The translations under genes were made by a program, and so were the position numbers. Under the pieces are notes generated by a model. That model was not told where the DNA came from. It saw only the letters and a list, made by a program, of their open reading frames with translations, and made no database searches. Positions 6,877-9,006 of a DNA stretch of 9,006 nt are shown here, in pieces. Each line of letters starts with the position of its first letter. Position 1 is the first letter of the stretch. Source of the stretch: Ruminococcus sp. CAG:488 (GTDB lineage Bacteria; Bacillota; Clostridia; Oscillospirales; Acutalibacteraceae); contig HF999633.1 in NCBI GenBank assembly GCA_000434055.1, positions 1 to 9,006 on the forward strand, in the 5' to 3' direction.

Positions 6877-7881
6877 TTAAACCATCATCCACGAATTGGG
6901 CACGAAAAGCTTTTCAAACGTGCTGACGGCAAATCTGTCCGTCATGCCTGCAACATAATCGCAGACGGCACGCTCGACGCCCTCTTTTTCACTTATTTTT
7001 ATGTAAAGCTCGGGCATCTCGTCAGGATGATTCAAGTAGTATTCATAAAGCCACTTTATCATCTCGATTGCCTTTGTCTCTTCGCTCTTGCAAGCGGGAT
7101 TAGTGTAAACTCTCTCAAACATAAACGAATGAAGAGTTGCGAACGCATCGGCGCAGTCTTCGCCGAGAATTATATCATTCCTGCTGTTTTTCACAACCGA
7201 TTTAACAAGCTTATCTATACGCTGCCCCTTTGAATAGCCGAGCGCATCACGTATATCCTTCGGAATATCTTCCTCTTTCATCACTCCGGCATGAACCGCA
7301 TCATCAATATCATGATTTATATATGCGATTCTGTCGGCAATACGAACAATTCTGCCCTCCAGCGTTGCTGCTTCCTCACCGTTTGTGTGGCGGTCAATGC
7401 CGTTTCTGACCTCCCATGTGAGATTCAGACCTTTGCCCTCTTTTTCAATGACTTCAACCACTCTGACGCTCTGCTCATAGTGACGGAAACCGCCGTAGCA
7501 AACGCTGTTAAGTGCACGCTCACCCGCATGGCCGAACGGGGTATGTCCGAGGTCATGGCCGAGCGCAATAGCTTCCGTCAGTGTCTCGTTAAGTCCGAGA
7601 CAAACGGCAATTGTCCTCGCAATCTGAGCGACCTCAAGGGTGTGCGTCAGTCGGGTTCTGTAATAATCGCCCTGCGGCGAAAGAAAAACCTGGGTTTTAT
7701 GCTTGAGACGGCGAAAAGAGTTGCAATGTATTACACGGTCACGGTCATGCTGAAAGCACGTTCTCAGCTCGGTTTCGGGTTCAAATACCTTTCTGCCTTT
7801 GCTCGAATCCGAGAAACAGGCGTTACTGCTCAGAATACGATGCTCGTTTTCACAAAGTCTTTCTCTGACCGTTTTTTCCAT
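6877..7881 (-). CDS. dgt: dGTP triphosphohydrolase-like HD-domain protein
   Basis: This HD-superfamily enzyme belongs to the deoxyguanosinetriphosphate triphosphohydrolase-like family, whose characterised members cleave dNTPs to deoxynucleoside and triphosphate. The 334 residues include the conserved SFRRLKHKTQVF segment (55-66) and the metal-binding residues H80 (in RLTHTLEV), H109-D110 (GHDLGHTPFGH) and probably D183 (RIADRIAY). The length fits the shorter dGTPase-like subtype common in Firmicutes rather than the longer E. coli Dgt, so exact substrate and allostery are uncertain. The ATG at 7879-7881 is chosen because GGGAGGTG (7888-7895) lies 6 bases upstream; an in-frame ATG nine codons earlier would overlap that site. 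It begins a tight dgt-dnaG-rpoD run, 25 bases from dnaG, a gene order seen in many Clostridia. This links dNTP levels with priming. Confidence 0.93.
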   Translation of the reverse strand: MEKTVRERLCENEHRILSSNACFSDSSKGRKVFEPETELRTCFQHDRDRVIHCNSFRRLKHKTQVFLSPQGDYYRTRLTHTLEVAQIARTIAVCLGLNETLTEAIALGHDLGHTPFGHAGERALNSVCYGGFRHYEQSVRVVEVIEKEGKGLNLTWEVRNGIDRHTNGEEAATLEGRIVRIADRIAYINHDIDDAVHAGVMKEEDIPKDIRDALGYSKGQRIDKLVKSVVKNSRNDIILGEDCADAFATLHSFMFERVYTNPACKSEETKAIEMIKWLYEYYLNHPDEMPELYIKISEKEGVERAVCDYVAGMTDRFAVSTFEKLFVPNSWMMV

Positions 7882-7910
7882 ACAAAACACCTCCCGAAGG
7901 CTTCTCAATA

Positions 7911-7916
7911 ATTATA
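7911..7916 (-). promoter_or_regulatory. Possible -10 element upstream of dgt
   Basis: A perfect TATAAT on the minus strand lies 30 bases before the dgt start, in the 77-base gap after yigZ. The expected -35 position reads GGAAAA or AGGAAA, a poor match, so any promoter here would be weak, activated or use another sigma factor. Without it, the cluster would depend on transcription through yigZ. Confidence 0.3.
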
Positions 7917-7958
7917 TACTCCGTTTTTCGCCCTTTTCCTCTTTTTATTTTAAAAATT

Positions 7959-8579
7959 TTAAGGCATTGCCTCAAAAACCTCGCCGATTTCTTCGCTTTT
8001 GAACTTTCCGAAGCTCAAATCAACAAGCTTTTTCTCAAAATTATCGACATCATCGGTCGGCATTTTGAATGTAACCGTCACTGTGTCGGCAAAATCGACA
8101 TTATCAATTGCTCCGCCGCACTCGGGTATAAGCGAATTGAGCCTGCCGTAAAAGTTGTAATCACAGCAGACCTTCAGCACCTTGCAGAGCTTCATTGTTA
8201 TAATTCCGCCTGCGTCAACGGCAATCTTGGCGGTATGGGAATATGCCCTGACAAGTCCGCCGGTGCCGAGAAGCGTGCCGCCGAAATATCGGGTTGCAAC
8301 AACAACACAGTCGGTCAGATTCTCTTTAAGAAGAACATCAAGCACGGGTATCCCTGCCGTGCCCTGCGGCTCGCCGTCATCGGAATACCGTCGAGTCTGA
8401 CCGTCCCTGAGGACGTAGGCGTAGACATTGTGGGTCGCATCCCAATGCTTCGATTTTATCTCATTTATAAAGGTGACCGCCTCATCCTGAGTTGTGACGG
8501 GCTTAATATAGCCGATAAATCTTGATTTTTTTTCAACGAATTCGTCGCTCGACGCTTTCGCCACGGTTCTGTACTCCAA
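7959..8579 (-). CDS. yigZ: YigZ/IMPACT family protein (UPF0029)
   Basis: The product belongs to the widely conserved YigZ/YvyE family, whose N-terminal domain is related to eukaryotic IMPACT; its cellular role in bacteria remains poorly defined. The 206 residues are the usual length. The N-terminal UPF0029 domain carries the signatures KSRFIGY (18-24), DDGEPQGTAG (67-76) and VATRYFGGTLLGTGGLVRAY (94-113). A C-terminal ferredoxin-like DUF1949-type domain follows (about 138-195). The start is TTG at 8577-8579, with AGGGGG six bases upstream; no ATG fits the conserved N terminus. It lies between the rpmE terminator and dgt, with only about 30 bases before its start and no recognisable promoter, so it may rely on leakage past that terminator. 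Confidence 0.95.
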   Translation of the reverse strand: MEYRTVAKASSDEFVEKKSRFIGYIKPVTTQDEAVTFINEIKSKHWDATHNVYAYVLRDGQTRRYSDDGEPQGTAGIPVLDVLLKENLTDCVVVATRYFGGTLLGTGGLVRAYSHTAKIAVDAGGIITMKLCKVLKVCCDYNFYGRLNSLIPECGGAIDNVDFADTVTVTFKMPTDDVDNFEKKLVDLSFGKFKSEEIGEVFEAMP

Positions 8580-8608
8580 AGCGATCCCCCTTTCACTCTT
8601 GTTGATTT

Positions 8609-8641
8609 AAAAAAAGACGGTGTTAAATACACCGCCTTTTT
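8609..8641 (-). terminator. Intrinsic terminator after rpmE
   Basis: On the minus strand the 13-nt arms AAAAAGGCGGTGT and ACACCGTCTTTTT pair completely with one G-U wobble around a 5-nt ATTTA loop, and the T run continues to 8609 (seven T residues). The single wobble pairs only in the minus-strand RNA, which supports that direction. The hairpin starts 9 bases after the rpmE stop. Confidence 0.92.
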
Positions 8642-8650
8642 CTCTCATCA

Positions 8651-8854
8651 TTATTTAGACAAATTGAAACGCTTATTGAAGCGGTCAACACGTCCGCCGG
8701 TATCAACAAGCTTCTGCTTACCTGTAAAGAACGGGTGGCATTTTGAGCAAATATCAACACGGAGATCTTTCTTTGTTGAACAAGTCTTTATCTCATTACC
8801 GCAAGCACAACGAACAACTGTCTCTTCGTACTTAGGATGAATTCCTTCCTTCAT
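8651..8854 (-). CDS. rpmE: 50S ribosomal protein L31, zinc-binding type (bL31)
   Basis: bL31 is a small protein of the large ribosomal subunit that bridges to the 30S head. The 67-residue protein starts MKEGIHPKY, typical of the family, and keeps all four zinc-ligand cysteines: C16 and C18 (CACG), and C36 and C39 (CSKC, followed by HPF). It is therefore the zinc-containing C+ paralogue rather than the zinc-free form. The signature HPFFTGKQKLVDTGGRVDRFNKRF (residues 40 onward) is complete. The ATG at 8852-8854 is chosen over an in-frame ATG nine codons earlier because AGAGGTG (8861-8867) sits 6 bases upstream and the conserved N terminus begins there. It is transcribed alone from its own promoter and closed by a strong terminator. 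In many Firmicutes the gene upstream is rho, which lies outside this window if present. Confidence 0.97.
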   Translation of the reverse strand: MKEGIHPKYEETVVRCACGNEIKTCSTKKDLRVDICSKCHPFFTGKQKLVDTGGRVDRFNKRFNLSK

Positions 8855-8886
8855 GTGTTTCACCTCTTTCGATATATTCACGCAAC

Positions 8887-8924
8887 AGCTATTGTATCAC
8901 AGGTTTTGTAAAAATGCAATAGCT
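8887..8924. repeat. Perfect inverted repeat spanning the rpmE promoter
   Basis: AGCTATTG (8887-8894) and CAATAGCT (8917-8924) are perfect 8-bp inverted copies, 30 bases centre to centre. One arm covers most of the -10 and the other most of the -35. The spacing of about three helical turns would put both arms on the same face of the DNA. It does not match the Zur boxes I know from Bacillus. An operator role is inferred. Confidence 0.45.
8891..8919 (-). promoter_or_regulatory. Extended -10 promoter of rpmE
   Basis: On the minus strand a weak -35 TTGCAT (8914-8919) is followed by a 17-bp spacer and TACAAT (8891-8896) preceded by TGTGA, which supplies an extended -10 TG. The predicted start is near 8884, giving a leader of about 30 nt. 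Both boxes fall within the arms of an inverted repeat. Confidence 0.75.
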
Positions 8925-8939
8925 TTTAAAAATATTTTT

Positions 8940-8961
8940 AAAAAAACAGACCCCGTCTGCT
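8940..8961 (-). terminator. Intrinsic terminator of an upstream gene outside the window (second hairpin)
   Basis: On the minus strand CAGAC and GTCTG pair around a GGG loop (plus-strand arms 8947-8951 and 8955-8959), extendable by a G-U and an A-U pair, followed by seven T residues (8940-8946). The stem is short but the T run is good. It lies just upstream of the rpmE promoter and insulates it. Confidence 0.6.
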
Positions 8962-8974
8962 GACAGGATCCGTG

Positions 8975-9005
8975 AAAGTAAAACAGCCGTTACAAAACGA
9001 CTGTT
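8975..9005 (-). terminator. Possible terminator hairpin of an upstream gene (first of two)
   Basis: On the minus strand AACAGTCGTT and AACGGCTGTT (plus-strand arms 8996-9005 and 8982-8991) pair fully with one U-G wobble around a TTGT tetraloop. The following T tract is interrupted (TTACTTTC), so it is a weaker intrinsic terminator than the next hairpin. The wobble pairs only in the minus-strand RNA. The gene it would serve lies beyond the right edge. Confidence 0.55.
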
Positions 9006-9006
9006 C

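Noticed and set aside
7291..7911. Long plus-strand open frame (about 206 codons) opposite dgt
   Set aside because: It is fully antisense to a well-supported HD-domain gene, has no ribosome binding site or recognisable domain, and its composition is that expected from the complement of conserved codons.
1..9006. Mobile element, CRISPR array, phage or defence system
   Set aside because: No transposase, integrase, spaced direct repeats or defence-type genes are visible; apart from the unrecognised secreted protein, all genes are conserved chromosomal families with consistent strand and codon character.

Overview
The window looks like ordinary core chromosome of a low-to-moderate G+C, spore-forming Firmicute, most likely a Clostridia member (Oscillospiraceae/Ruminococcaceae-like). 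The evidence is an endospore-associated YunB-family protein, strong AGGAGG-type ribosome binding sites, TTGACA/TATAAT-type promoters, a Clostridia-like dnaG-rpoD pair, and Zn-type ribosomal protein L31. Every supported gene lies on the minus strand, so transcription runs from high to low coordinates. There are no gene-free stretches over 300 bases; the longest gap, about 175 bases, lies between yunB and ligA.

In the direction of transcription: (1) the right edge (about 8940-9006) holds two tandem hairpins that appear to terminate a gene lying outside the window. (2) rpmE (ribosomal protein L31) follows, with its own extended -10 promoter and a strong terminator. (3) yigZ (IMPACT family), dgt (dNTP triphosphohydrolase-like HD protein), dnaG (primase) and rpoD (primary sigma factor) come next. 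dgt-dnaG-rpoD is a tight cluster (gaps of 25 and 15 bases) that ends in a clear intrinsic terminator, and it joins replication initiation, nucleotide pool control and housekeeping transcription. (4) A new strong promoter immediately follows and drives an unrecognised secreted or membrane-attached protein. (5) Next are yunB (sporulation) and ligA (NAD+-dependent DNA ligase), with a separate promoter just after the yunB stop. (6) The left edge holds the 5' end of a tRNA gene with its own promoter.

I corrected four starts or start codons from ribosome binding site positions. The secreted protein, dgt and rpmE begin at ATG codons inside the longest open frames. yunB and yigZ begin at TTG.

I do not see a novel system, mobile element, CRISPR array or defence locus. 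The items most worth a second look are regulatory: an inverted repeat that buries the yunB ribosome binding site, a perfect inverted repeat spanning the -10 and -35 boxes of the rpmE promoter, and the unrecognised protein with a signal peptide and a hydrophobic C-terminal tail.
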